Shown here: positions 23,400 through 34,215 of the stretch, in pieces
How positions within the stretch are numbered: the first letter of the stretch is position 1
How the letters are laid out: each line of letters opens with the position of its first letter
DNA from: Limnomonas spitsbergensis
Taxonomy: Eukaryota > Chlorophyta > Chlorophyceae > Chlamydomonadales
DNA length: 64,000 bases
Direction of reading: 5' to 3'
Assembly: GCA_037349105.1 (NCBI GenBank)
Contig: JAYJMM010000039.1
Location: 248,001-312,000, forward strand
Position numbers and translations under genes: made by a program
The notes under the pieces: model-generated
What the model was told of the DNA's origin: nothing
Database searches by the model: none
Seen by the model: the letters and a program-made list of their open reading frames with translations, nothing else

Positions 23400-24655
23400 A
23401 TGGACCTCCCGCCCGATGTGTTGGCCATCATTGTCTCCAAGGTTGACGGCAAGACATCAATGCGGGCAACTTGCTGCGCTCTTCGTGAGGCGGTCAGCTC
23501 TACAGCTACAGCTCTAACTAACGGAAGCTTCTATCCTCACCTACTACGAGACTGTCCACTGGGGAAGTTCCAAGCAGCTTTTTCCCGCAAATTATCGAGC
23601 TTGAGAGCGATCGCCGTCAACAATACGATACGCGTGAACTTGACACCCCTGGCCTTCTGCACCGGACTTCACGCCCTAAGCTTGGATAACTGCGGCGGAT
23701 GCATTGATCTCACACCTCTAACTGCGTGCAGTGAACTCATGACTCTCAGCCTCCGCGGTTGCGCTGGAGTTGATGACCTGACCCCCTGGCCGCATGCACT
23801 GGACTACAGTTTCTCAGCCTCGACGAGTGCGAGGGAATCGAAGACCTCGGCCCTCTGGCCGCAATACCTGGATTGCAGAATCTCCGCTTCTCCAGCAGCG
23901 CATACCTCGCTGCGTACCATGACCTGTCGCCCCTGGCAGCATGCACTGGACTGAAGACGTTATTCTTCAGCACCAATGGCGCAATCAGTGACATCTCGCC
24001 TCTTGCCGCATGTACTGGACTCCAAACTCTCAGTCTTCATGAGAGTTATGGAATCAACAAGGACCTGACCCCCCTGGCCGCATGCACTGGACTGCAAGAT
24101 CTCAGCTTGTTTTTCTGTCATGGCGTGCGGCACCTGAGTCCTCTGGCCGCATGCACTGGGCTGAAGACTCTCCATCTCCGCTCATGCTGTGACGGAGTCG
24201 AGGGCCTTGTGACTCTGGCAGTGTGCACTGGACTGCAGACTCTCAGCTTAACCAACTGCCACAAGACCAAAGACCTGCTGGCCCCTCTGGCTGCATGCAC
24301 TGGACTGCAGACTCTCAGCTTCAACAGCTGTGGTGGAGTCAAAGACCTGACCCCTCTGGCTGCATGCACTGGACTGCAGACTCACAGCTTCAGCAGCTGT
24401 GGTGGAGTCAAAGACCTGGCCCCCCTGGCTGCATGCACTCAACTGCGGACTGTAACCTTTGAGTATTTCCTTGACCTTAAGGATGTGTCGCCTCTGGTTG
24501 CTTGCACCGGATTGCGTTCTCTCAGCATCAGTCTTTGCCCTGGAGTCAAAGACCTGACCCCTCTGGCCACGTGTTCTGAACTGGAGATTGCTCGTTACAC
24601 AGCCAGCCCGTGTTGTGACTGTTATATATTCTGGTGTTTGTGTTGTTTTTGTTAA
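23400..24655 (+). CDS. F-box / leucine-rich-repeat protein, one-base frameshift
   Basis: The ATG lies five bases after an acceptor-like TTGGCTGCAG. Residues 1-40 (MDLPPDVLAIIVSKVDGKTS...) have the spacing of an F-box, which would dock to a Skp1-Cullin ubiquitin ligase. Then come about twelve LRRs of 23-24 residues with consensus LTPLAACTGLQTLSL..C.GVKD, the usual substrate-binding part. The frame breaks at 23782-23786, where five Cs stand where sister repeats have six (GACCTGACCCCCCTGGCC). Downstream the other frame is open to TAA at 24653. With one base more the product would be about 418 residues. Either an assembly or sequencing error in a C-run, or a recent pseudogene. I cannot tell whether a 5' exon exists. 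Confidence 0.65.
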
Positions 24656-24934
24656 GTTAAAGCAGAAGATGCATCAAACATGATGCTCCATGCACTGGAT
24701 ATCAAAATCATCGCAAATGAGTAGATTGAACCATGTCTGATATTTTGACGAGGGGGGTGCGCTGAGGCAAAAAGAGCAAAATGTCTTCAAATAATGTTAC
24801 TAGAGCATTCCCCCACAAAGGGAAACATCCCATCGACTTGGCAAAAGTGCACGCCCTTGGTATTTTGATGTTAAGGGCCCCAAACGTTGAACACAAACGC
24901 CTACCCTCAGTTCACACGGTATCTATATTTTGTT

Positions 24935-25612
24935 AGGGATCTCCTTCATGGGAGACTGTAAAAAAAGTGTGCCTAGAAAAAAAAAGTGACTAAAAAATGA
25001 GAGAAGACGCGCAGCAGAACCTACTATGCCGGCCTGGACGGCTCACGACGCTCAGCAGGCACCGGGCAGGCGATCAAAAGATGCGCATTGACATTGTGAT
25101 TCTAATGCACTCAACGTCGAGTGTAGGCGATATATATTCGAAAAGTTATTGCAGTCGCTGCGAATTGGGGGCCGATGACATCTCTCGCCGGCCAACCACC
25201 CATGCTACATACCGAAACGAGTGGCGACGCTCGGCATGCACGGCCTGGGTGGCAACGCACTGTTATGCCGCAAGTGCGGCCTCGATTGAAAGCAGCGCAT
25301 TAGCAATGTGGTTATATTTTACTCAACGTCGGGTGTAGGCGATGTGTATTCGTGAAGCTTTTTGGCCGCGCAGCGATGACACCTCTCGCCCGCCACCCAC
25401 CCAATCGACCGTGACTAATGCCGTACTGGTGTCAGTCGCTTACAGCCTAGCACCGACGATGCTGATCAAGCAGAGGTCGCGAGTTCGATACCTGCTGGTG
25501 TTAGCCGATGGTTGTTCGCACCCGAAAGAAAACAACCCTGAAGAAGAGCGAAGGGTTCAAGAAAAGTAAAGACACCAAAAGAAACCCGGGAAAGGTGGCA
25601 AAGATCCCCACG
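24935..25612. mobile_element. 678-bp transposon-like insertion with 8-bp TSD
   Basis: The insertion is flanked by ATTTTGTT at 24927-24934 and 25613-25620. The related duplicated block at 20193-20350 lacks it and so shows the empty site. The ends carry a short inverted GGGATCT (AGGGATCTCC left, AAGATCCCC right). Inside is a duplicated segment (25081-25205 resembles 25295-25405) and a tRNA B-box-like word GAGTTCGATACC near 25481. An 8-bp duplication suggests hAT-type integration, which is inference. No transposase is present. One terminus recurs reversed at 32738-32804. Confidence 0.65.
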
Positions 25613-25712
25613 ATTTTGTTTTGAATCACAGTCGTTTGTGATAACTGGCATTGAGGTGCCAATGGCATCACATTTATGGGCCACATTGAAGTGTGCACGT
25701 GGTTGGTAATTA

Positions 25713-26097
25713 AGGTAGCATTCGTAATAGATGGCGGGTTACCAGCGGCTTGGCGCCCTCCTTTCTACTTTAAAACCGTATTAACCGTATAATTTCAGTT
25801 TCAAAGCTCGGCCGCGTGGGCGCCCAACTGTTCAGAAGGGAAAAAAGAAGAGACTAACAGGAAGAGGGGGGGAAAGGAACGAAAGGAGAGGCCGGGAAGG
25901 CAAAGAAGACCAAGTCTCACACCTGAGTTTCACTAGAGATGGCCGATGGGAGTGAAGCTTCGTGGAGTTTCAATAGTCCAGCAGAGCATCACATCTGATG
26001 AGGCATGGGACAGATGCCTGCAGGCATGGAACATCATAAGCCCGACCCATTACAAGCCGAAGCTAGGGTGTGTTTGAATGTGGAAAGGACCTGATCG
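25713..26097. other. No gene recognised
   Basis: Intergenic sequence. GCTCGGCCGCGTGGGCGCCC near 25806 is a core word of the dispersed family seen at 34483, 35925 and 62943. Confidence 0.4.
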
Positions 26098-26668
26098 AAC
26101 ACCCATATGCCGACTAACATGTGCGCCCCCGGGCCACCCATATGCCGACTAACATGTGCGCCCCCGGGCCACCCATATGCCGACCCACATGTGCGCCCCC
26201 GGGCCACCCATATGCCGACCCACATGTGCGCCCCCGGGCCACCCATATGCCGACCCACATGTGCGCCCCCGGGCCACCCATATGCCGACCCACATGTGCG
26301 CCCCCGGGCCACCCATATGCCGACCCACATGTGCGCCCCCGGGCCACCCATATGCCGACCCACATGTGCGCCCCCGGGCCACCCATATGCCGACCCACAT
26401 GTGCGCCCCCGGGCCACCCATATACCGACCCACATGTGCGCCCCCGGGCCACCCATATGCCGACCCACATGTGCGCCCCCGGGCCACCCATATGCCGACC
26501 CACATGTGCGCCCCCGGGCCACCCATATACCGACCCACATGTGCGCCCCCGGGCCACCCATATGCCGACCCACATGTGCGCCCCCGGGCCACCCATATGC
26601 CGACCCACATGTGCGCCCCCGGGCCACCCATATGCCGACCCACATGTGCGCCCCCGGGCCACCCATAT
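26098..26668. repeat. 35-bp tandem repeat, ~16 copies
   Basis: Nearly identical units of CATATGCCGACCCACATG then TGCGCCCCCGGGCCACC. Early units have ACTAACATG and two have CATATACCG. No stop codon arises in any frame, so 180-215-codon frames appear on both strands. They lack any gene context. Confidence 0.95.
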
Positions 26669-27422
26669 TTATGTAACTCGTCACAAAGCCTCTTGCACAT
26701 CTGCGGTCGGTTGTTTGCAGACCTTACAGGCCATGTCGGGTAATCAATGGCGACAATGACCTTATATCTCGGCCCGAGAATCTCGGGTGCTGTCCATTAG
26801 GTAAAAAAATGCGCATTTACACCCTCGTTTACCCCCGCAAATGTTTTTAAGCTCGGTACCGGTGCTAACAAAAGAACAAACGTGGGCGCCCGTCACGGGC
26901 AGAAGGCCAGGACATGCCACTCACTGGCCCTGGTGGGGCAATCAATAAAACAAAACCGGCAAGTGCACACTCAGTCAACATGGCTCATGGCCATACAATC
27001 TCCTCTCAAATCATCAGTGTCCCAACCTGCTGCCCAACTCGCTTGACGATGAACATATATAATCAGATGTCATCAAGGTGCTAGTCATCTTTCTTCAAGA
27101 ACGTGCTATTTAAGCCACTCTCCTAGTAACTATACCCTAGACTATGTCAGCCCTCAACCGCATGCCTGCTCCCTCAGGTCAAAACAAAACCAGGCGGCCA
27201 TAACCTCTTCCTCTCTCCTGATTTCTCATCTCCTCCTCCTGCCGCCTGTACAGTTGGGGTTGAGGGTGTTTGCAACAAAAACACCCATAAACATAAAATC
27301 AACAAGAAAACGAGTATCGCTGCTGGCATGCCTGCTGTTGCTTTCCTTTTGCTACTGCCAATCTGCTCGTATTGAAGCTCTGCTACTGCCTCTACTGCTT
27401 CATTGATGCTTAGCTACCACCG
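26669..27422. other. Intergenic, probable 3' UTR of the minus-strand gene
   Basis: No exon-like segment was found. A TGTAA word on the minus strand (near 26817) could be the algal polyadenylation signal of the gene ending at 27423, but this is weak. Confidence 0.3.
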
Positions 27423-30398
27423 CTAGCTCCGGGCCGCATCGCCGGCCATTGCCCTGGACAGTGCGAGCAGCTCCGCAACCAACGTTGCCTGCTGCATCAA
27501 AATGCGGACCACCGGTGAGGTTGCCGCCAGCCCCTCGTCCTGCACCCGCACCAACACCGGCACGCTCCTGCCCCGTATTTTGTTCTCCGCCCGGAACTCG
27601 GCGGCGGTGGCTTCCCGGTCGGCCTCCATTATGCCCTGTAGCTCTGGGCGCTGCCGCAGCCAGCTGGCCAGCGTGTCCTCTTCGGATTCGGCAGCGGCAG
27701 CAGCAGCGGCGGCCTCGGGCCCCGTCCGCTCTCTGTCAGCTGCCGGCGTCGCGCCATCCATCGCGCCGATGCCTCCTGCCTGTCCCCCGGGCGTGTCCGC
27801 ATCCCCAGTAGAGGCGTCCCCTGCCCGCTCGTCCTCCTCCTCCTCCTCCTCCTCCACTAGCCGCCCCGTGCTGCCGCCCTCCCGCTGCAAGACCTCGCTC
27901 TTGGCATTGCGGAGGGCGCCCCGGACAAACGCGTCCAGCGCGACGGCCTCGACTGCATCCCCGAAACCAGCATAGGCCCAGCCGTCACGTTTATCGCTGC
28001 CTGAGAAGTAGAGCCCGAGCTGCGCTAGGGACAGGTAGCCGATGGACAGCCACCTGGCAAAGGGAAAGGGGGGGGGCAGGCAGGGGACGGCGAGGATGGT
28101 GTGAGCTAGAGGATGGGACCTTAAACCCCTAGGCCCTAACCCTAAAACTCTAAAACCACAAGAGCTAGAGGATGGGACCCTAAACCCCTCAGCCCTAACC
28201 CTGAAACCTTAAACCCACTAGAGCTTGAGTCTGGGACCCTAAACCCCTCAGCCTTAACCTTAAAACCCTAAAACCACAAGAGCTTGAGGATGAGACCCTA
28301 AACCCCTAAGCCTTTACCCTAAAACCATAAAACCACAAGAGCTAGAGGATGGGACCCTAAACCCCTAAGCCGTAACCCTAAACCCCTCCGCTCCCTCCCC
28401 CCCCTCTTTCTGCTCCCCATTCTCGTCTCGACCCCCCCTACGCTCCCCTGCGTACATTCCCCCCCTCTCCCCCCCATCCCCTCTTACCAAACCCCTCTCT
28501 GCTCCCCTGCTTACATTTCCCCCCTCTCCTCCCCCCCCCCCTCCCCTCCCCCCTCTTCCTGCTCCCCCCTCTTCTCAACACCCCCACGCTCCCCTGCTTA
28601 CATTCCCCCCCTCCCCCACATTTTCCCCCTCCCCCCCTCTTCCTGCTCCCCCCCTCTTCCCCCCTTCATCCCACTTACCTCCGCCCTCTTCCGACTCACC
28701 CCGTCTTCCAGACTCACCCCACTCTCCCCCCCACCCCCCTCCCATCCCCCCTCTTCCAGCCCCCCCCCGCTCCTCACGTTCCAAACAGCTGCTTGTTCAC
28801 GTCCTGGCGGCGCAGCTCCATGGGCATCGCGTCCAGCTCGCCGGAATCCAACGGCGACCCTGACGGCAGCGTGACTGGCACGAGACCCCCGCTCTGCAGA
28901 AAGTCTGCGTCCTGCAGCTGGCTGAACACCTCGCTGGCGTCCCAGCCCTGGCTGTACGCCTCAAACGTGGCGTAAGCAAAGCGTTGCAGCGAGTAGCGCG
29001 AGCCAAGCACCGCGCCGATGAAACAGACCAGCAGGCGCACGGACAGCGCGCGCCGAGGCGTGATCTCGGCGGGGCCCGCGGAGCCGTCGGGCGCGGGCGC
29101 CGCCCGGGAGGTTGCGACTGAGATCGGGCAGTCGGACGGACCATCGTAGAACGACAGCGTGTAGCCCGTCGGCGCACGGATCGGCGTCTCGGCCAGGCCC
29201 GCCTTTGTGCACGGCAGCCGCATTGCTGCGACCACTTCCACTGTAAGCAGCACCAGGCGCGTGTACTGCTGCATGACTCGCTGCACCGCGCCCCCCTCCT
29301 GCTGCTCCTGCGCCACGAGGCTCTGCAAGCTGCGCAGCCGCTCGAGCGTGTAGCCGCTGTCATAGAGCGTCATCGTGTGCTGCACATAGGCGCGCATGCC
29401 TTGCAGGAACCTGGCCTGGTCCTCGGTGGCGCCGGTATCCAGCGGCTCCTCGGGGCCCTCGACACCCAGCTCCTGTAGGGTCAGCATGATGAGCGCAACC
29501 CATGCTGAGATCACATCCTCATCCTGGGCGCTGAGCTCTGCCGTGGCCTGGCCGGAGATGGATGCCAGCTTCAGGCCCAGCTGGATGCTTGCAAAGGGCT
29601 GTCCGGAGAGGTACATTTCCAACACAATCTCGACGAAGCACTGCGCGGCCAGCAGGGAGGAGGCGGAGGAGGCGCGGAACGCGAGCAGGAGGGCAGCGTT
29701 GGGCTGGCTCAAGGCAGGGCCGGCCGGCGGGACGACTGAGGCGGACGCAGCCTGCATGGAAAGGGATCACAGTGGTGGGAGAGCAGGAGGGAGGGAGGTA
29801 GGGCTGCAAAACAGGGGAAGGACATTGCCAGCATGGAAAAGATGCACGGATTCCCGTGCACCCATGTGCCCATGCAATGGTCACTTCCCCATGCGCCCAT
29901 GTGCCCATGCAACAGTCAACTGCCCTTCACCCTCCTGCTCATGCAACAGTCACTTTCACATGCACCAAATGCCCATGCAACAGTCACGTTCCTATGCACC
30001 ATAGTGTCCATACAACAGTCTCCTTCACAAGCAAACATGTGCCCACACAATGATGTCATTCCCATGTACGATATCCCCAGTGGTAAAAATATGGGTGTAC
30101 AAGGAATTAGGGAGGCCAAGTTAAACGTTAGGTTTCATTAGGCCATGGTCCGAGGCGACTGCCACATAGGCTAAGCGTATGGCCTTCAACTTACATTGCC
30201 ACTGCTGCTGCGGGCACAGGCGAGTCGAGGCCGGCGCAGGGAGAGCGAACAAGGGGCAAGATTATGACTGGGTAACAATATAGGGGATGATGCGGTCATA
30301 CGAGCTGGCTTTGCACCAGCCCCTGGCGTGGGGCAAACTGACTTCCTCTGGCGGGGTGCGGAGGCTACCAGGAGTGAGGATCGTTGGATTAACTGCAT
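27423..30398 (-). CDS. Unknown protein with plastid-like transit peptide, 602 residues
   Basis: Three exons join in phase: 30398-30195 (68 codons, donor GTAAGT), 29751-28778 (acceptor CCATGCAG, donor GTGAGG) and 28053-27423 (acceptor TTTGCCAG, stop TAG). The ATG seen at 29757 lies in the acceptor and is not the start. Exon 1 is Ser/Ala/Arg-rich with almost no acidic residues (MQLIQRSSLLVASAPRQRKS...), as in chloroplast transit peptides. The body is predominantly helical (FVEIVLEMYLSGQPFASIQL; YTRLVLLTVEVVAAMR; RLLVCFIGAVLGSRYSLQRF), then WLSIGYLSLAQLGLYF, an acidic/Ala linker and a helical tail ending LALSRAMAGDAARS. I do not recognise the family. Plastid location is inferred from composition only. 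Confidence 0.65.
28100..28395. repeat. CCCTAAACCCC-containing intronic repeat
   Basis: Five imperfect units of about 60 bp (AGAGCTAGAGGATGGGACCC, TAAACCCCTAAGCC, TAACCCTAAAAC) occupy intron 2 of the plastid-protein gene. They contain telomere-like CCCTAAA words. A pyrimidine-rich run follows up to 28770. Confidence 0.8.
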
Positions 30399-30833
30399 CC
30401 TGACGATATTTCAATGGAATTGCGAGAGATGTGTGTCAGTGCGAGTTACGTAACGCGTTGAGCATGGTCGGCGACTTCGTGAGAGTGGGATTGCAACATA
30501 ACGGGATGAACATTTCTTCGTCACACTTTCCTCGTCGGTTGGAATTCGGTTTGATGACAACCCCTGGCGAATGGCGATGCATTCTAGCAGTGCAACGCCT
30601 TGACCAATGTGGATGGTCTCATGGTCCTAACTTGTTTTACTCAAAAGACATGAGGAAACAGCTAATCGAAATTGTGTAAACAGGAGCTATCATGAGTTTC
30701 CTTCTCTGGTTTTCTTCTTGTTAGGGTAAACTTGTGTCAGACATAATGGACGGCCATATGGCTCTGAAGCAGTTGTAACACAAGGTGTGCAAGAGGGTAA
30801 CTTAACACCACCCACCACACCCCACCCAGGTGC

Positions 30834-31355
30834 ATGCTCTGGCTACTCCAAAAGCATGCGTACCACACCCTCATGGCCTATATGAGCTGCATCGCACAAT
30901 GCCTCCTCATCCTGGCAGCCAGCATGAGGCGCGCGCTCTGGCCACTCGAGAAACATGCGCACCACACCCTCATGGCCTCCTTTAGCTGCATCGCACCTGC
31001 CCATACTGGCAGTCAGCATTCTCTCTCCCCCCGACTAGAGCACCGGGTTCCATGTTCCTGCCCCCTCACATAGGAGGATGGCATGGCTGCACCATGGCCC
31101 AGGCTGTGCATGGTAGCTGGAATTGAGCCTAGTCATTCCCTACCAGCCCCACGTGGCCGAGCGTTCAGCAGGGCCCAGTGGGTATGCACCGTTCTAAACT
31201 GGCAGTCAGCAAGAGGTGCATGCTCTTCCCACTCAAGAAGCACGTGCACTACACCCTCATGGCCTCCTTAAGCTGCATAGCACAACGCCTCCCCATCTAG
31301 TAGATAGGCAGTATGTAAGAGGTGCATGCTCTTCCCACTCAAGAAGTAGGTGCAA
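30834..31355 (-). pseudogene. Ankyrin-repeat remnant with stop and SINE insertion
   Basis: On the minus strand, units read GHEGVVRMFLEWPERAPHAG and CQDEEALCDAAHIGHEGVVR, which fit the ankyrin pattern (A..GH..VV..LL). A TAG replaces the conserved Trp codon at 30845-30843. The fragment is split by a 179-bp element at 31019-31197, and the remaining units at 31212-31355 are out of frame. No start or splice structure was found. Confidence 0.6.
31019..31197. mobile_element. SINE-like insertion with 14-bp target duplication
   Basis: The insertion is flanked by ACTGGCAGTCAGCA at 31005-31018 and 31198-31211. It matches the element at 35429-35644 over its whole length except the first ~37 bp, which are missing here. 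Truncation at one end plus a direct target duplication fits target-primed insertion by a LINE machinery. Confidence 0.75.
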
Positions 31356-31359
31356 CATG

Positions 31360-32395
31360 CGGGGTCAGGGGTGTGGCTGGGTGCGACTGGGCGGTAGAGG
31401 AGCTTTGAGGGCTTGAGAGGTTATTAGGATACTTGCCTGGGCTGGAATAGGGCTGGAGGTGCTCTGAAGCAACATGAATTCAAATACCCGGAAACAAAGT
31501 GAGATTAACACCTCGATTAAGGCACCGAATAAATGTCTCACTGGGTATTTCAGAGACTACCGTAAACCGCAAATACAAGCAAGATGATAAAATTTGCCGT
31601 AGCTTCAACATTTGGTTTTCAGGGTGCAAAAGGGCCCCTAGACCTGAAAACATAAAATGCCCAAGGCCTGTTTGCCTTAAGGTACAGACCATGTGATCTG
31701 GGATTACCGGTTCGGAAATGTAATTATATTTGCGGTCAGACGGTCAGGTATGGTACATTGGTACAAGCATACGGTAAAGACAGAGAGGACTAAGAGGATA
31801 ATGCGGTGTTCAAGTACCAGTACAGGGCGCAACCTACTGACCATCCATTGTTACCGTACATAATGAAAACATGTTCATGCCAAATATGATTGTAAACTAT
31901 CGGTGATGCATACCATGTATAGTCCAAGTTAGTATAGGGATGCAGCCTCAGTCCCATGCAAGGAACCACACTGTCCCCCATCCCAGGAACTACCATGCAT
32001 GCATGCAACTTTGCCTCAAAATGCCATGTTAAACGGAATCAGAATAATGAGACCGATCACAGCTGTACGCGGTACGGGACATTGGCCCCAACGGTACTGG
32101 TCGGATGTCCCATGCTTGAACTCGAAGACTCATTCTGGCCCCTAGACTTGAAATGTGCAAACTATAAAATACTTTACGAAAGGGCCAAACCAAAAAATTC
32201 ATGATGGGAATGTTCCCTAAAATTCCATGGGTCAAAAAGTGAACCGGAGAAAGGAGGTCAGAAGAAAACAGGATAAAAAATTCGACAGAGAATTTCCATT
32301 GGTACCAATCATTTATCAGAACAAATCTATTTGGAAGCGTGAATGCCGAAAGAGCCATCTGGAGCTTCCTTCGTGCTCATACAAGACAGTTGATG
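31360..32395. other. No gene recognised
   Basis: Only short, unrelated frames. GCATGCATGCA near 31996 is the only low-complexity word noted. Confidence 0.35.
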
Positions 32396-32740
32396 TCAAA
32401 TGAGGTGCATGGCCAAATGGTTCTGAAGCTGTAACACATGAGGGTGAGCAGCAGCTAGCCGTAATGCAAGGCCATCCTGACAGTCTGCATGAGGTGCATG
32501 CTCTGACCATTCCAAAAGCATGCACGCCACAGCCTCATGGCCTCCCCCAACTGCACTGCACAATGCCTGACCATCCTGGCAGTCTGCATGAGGCGCATGC
32601 CCATGCGACTCGAGAAGCAGGCGCACCACAACCTCATGGCCTCCCTCAGCTGCATAGCATGACGCCTGCCCAGCCTGGCAGTCTGCATGAGGTGCGTGCT
32701 CTGGCCACTCGAGAAGCAGGCGCACCACATCCTCGTGCGT
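32396..32740 (-). pseudogene. Ankyrin-repeat fragment, three units
   Basis: An open minus-strand stretch carries three tandem ankyrin-like units (GHEVVVRLLLESHGHAPHAD, then DCQDGQALCSAVGGGHEAV and a third). It is cut at its N-terminal side by the element end at 32738 and ends in unrelated sequence. It belongs to the same family as the fragments at 30834-31355. A larger, now dismembered ankyrin gene or gene family is likely. Confidence 0.55.
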
Positions 32741-32804
32741 TTTTTTTAGTCACTTTTTTTCAAGGCACACTTTTTTTACAGTCTCCCATAAAGGAGATCC
32801 CTAA
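32738..32804 (-). mobile_element. Isolated terminus of the 678-bp element family
   Basis: This is the reverse complement of the first ~67 bp of the element at 24935 (TTTAGTCACTTTTTTTC, ACACTTTTTTTACAGTCTCC, GGAGATCCCT). It lies exactly between the ankyrin fragment and the BED-finger element. Confidence 0.65.
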
Positions 32805-34215
32805 AAATCGACCCCATGCCCCTATTTGTAGAGCTTGACGAGAGCGTTCCATAGCTGTTTTTTAAATATATTTTGGCCTAGGGGGGTGGGAGATATGGGG
32901 GGCAAAGTGGGGGGTGGGTGGGTGGGTGGTTACCACGAAAATCCAATATTTAGAAAACTTCGTATCTTTTTTCTGGAGGTCTGTTGAGGCTGGCAGTGGC
33001 ACCTCTTGTGTTCCTCTTGCCAACTTGAGTCCATTTACATCATGAAATGTTGCTCAAATTACCACATGACCCCCTGGCCACCCACACTGAGGGTTTGGCC
33101 CCATTGGACACACCCCGAAACCTGCTGAGCCAGCCTTAGAAAGAGCTGTATTACATGCAGCACATGGCAGTGTTGGTCTGGTGGATCATGAATGAACAGA
33201 TCAGTTGTGGTCGTTGTAGTAAGGTCCTCAAATCCGCCGACCCTGCAAACGTCAGACGCCACCAGAATGGGAGGGAGTGCATCAGCTTCCGCGAAACCAC
33301 GCGATTCGAAGCGGCAGAAAACGCTCGGGTTTGCTCCCGTTCCACCCCTAGCTAACCCTGCTGCTGAACCAGCTGCTGTCCCAGCTGAGCCAATACCTGC
33401 GAGCCCGCCAGCCTCTCCTTCTCCATCTCCGGCGGCAGGTCAGAGCTGGGAAAGGGCTCTAACAGCAGTACCATGAAAGTCAGCTCCGCATGCCCTCTGC
33501 ACCACAAGATGTCATACGCCTCAGCGCACAAGGCGTCAGCCGCCAATCCTTGCACCAACAGGCCAGTGCCATGCCATGTCTGCAGGAGCAGGGATCAGCC
33601 CGTCCCCCGCCCGTGGGTCTGGAGCTATCACTACCTTGATCACATGCTGACAGACCATCCCGATCAGCAGCTGGCGGAGGCAGATGTGGCAAGCTACGCG
33701 GTGACGGTGGAGGAATTAGAGGGAGCACTCGGCAAAGAGGTCCCGCTGAGGGAGAGGAAGAAGTCAGTGAGGGAGCTCATGGCCAAGATGAAGGCTGATG
33801 CCATTGCATTGCCACCGCCATCCAGGCCATCTGTCTTCTAGAAACATGTGATCACTAGCTAGAGGTAGTCGGTAGTCATTAGCCTGGCTGAGCTCAGTAC
33901 CCAAATTGACTGCTGGTGTGAATTGTGATCACTAGCGAGCATAAGTCGGTACTCAATAGCCTGGCTGAGCCCAGTACCAAAATTGACTGATGGCATGAAT
34001 TGTCATCACCTAACAAATTGAAATATACCGGTAGAAGCGCCTCGACGAGCTGATAAAAAACACCCCTGACATGCCCTGTAATTTTGAATTATGACTGAGA
34101 TATTTGAATTTCAATGTGTTCCGGAGGCGGTAGGTGGGTGGGTGGTAGGCTTGGGTGCTCGATTTTGTTTTGGGGCATGTGGTCCCCAGTTTTTTTTTGC
34201 CCCCCCCTCGACCGG
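32805..34215 (+). mobile_element. Degenerate BED-finger transposon remnant, copy B
   Basis: Homologous to 560-1660. The finger is best preserved here: CGRCSKVLKSADPANVRR followed by HQNGREC, i.e. C-x2-C-x14-H-x5-C, as in BED fingers. A basic/Pro-rich linker (KPRDSKRQKTLGFAP) follows in a shifted frame, then the C-terminal stretch ending ALPPPSRPSVF with a stop at 33839. Frameshifts separate the parts and no catalytic DDE-like core is visible. Non-autonomous or dead element; hAT relationship inferred from the BED finger. Confidence 0.6.

Noticed and set aside
25440..25520. A tRNA gene around GAGTTCGATACC
   Set aside because: Only a B-box-like T-arm with a mismatch is present; no acceptor stem or anticodon arm. 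More likely part of the transposable element.
26034..26759. 180-215-codon frames over the 35-bp repeat
   Set aside because: All six frames are open because the unit lacks stops; no start context or neighbouring exons.
29752..29757. ATG at 29757 as the start of the plastid-like protein
   Set aside because: It is part of the acceptor CCATGCAG; a phase-matched upstream exon with a GTAAGT donor and transit-peptide composition exists at 30398-30195.
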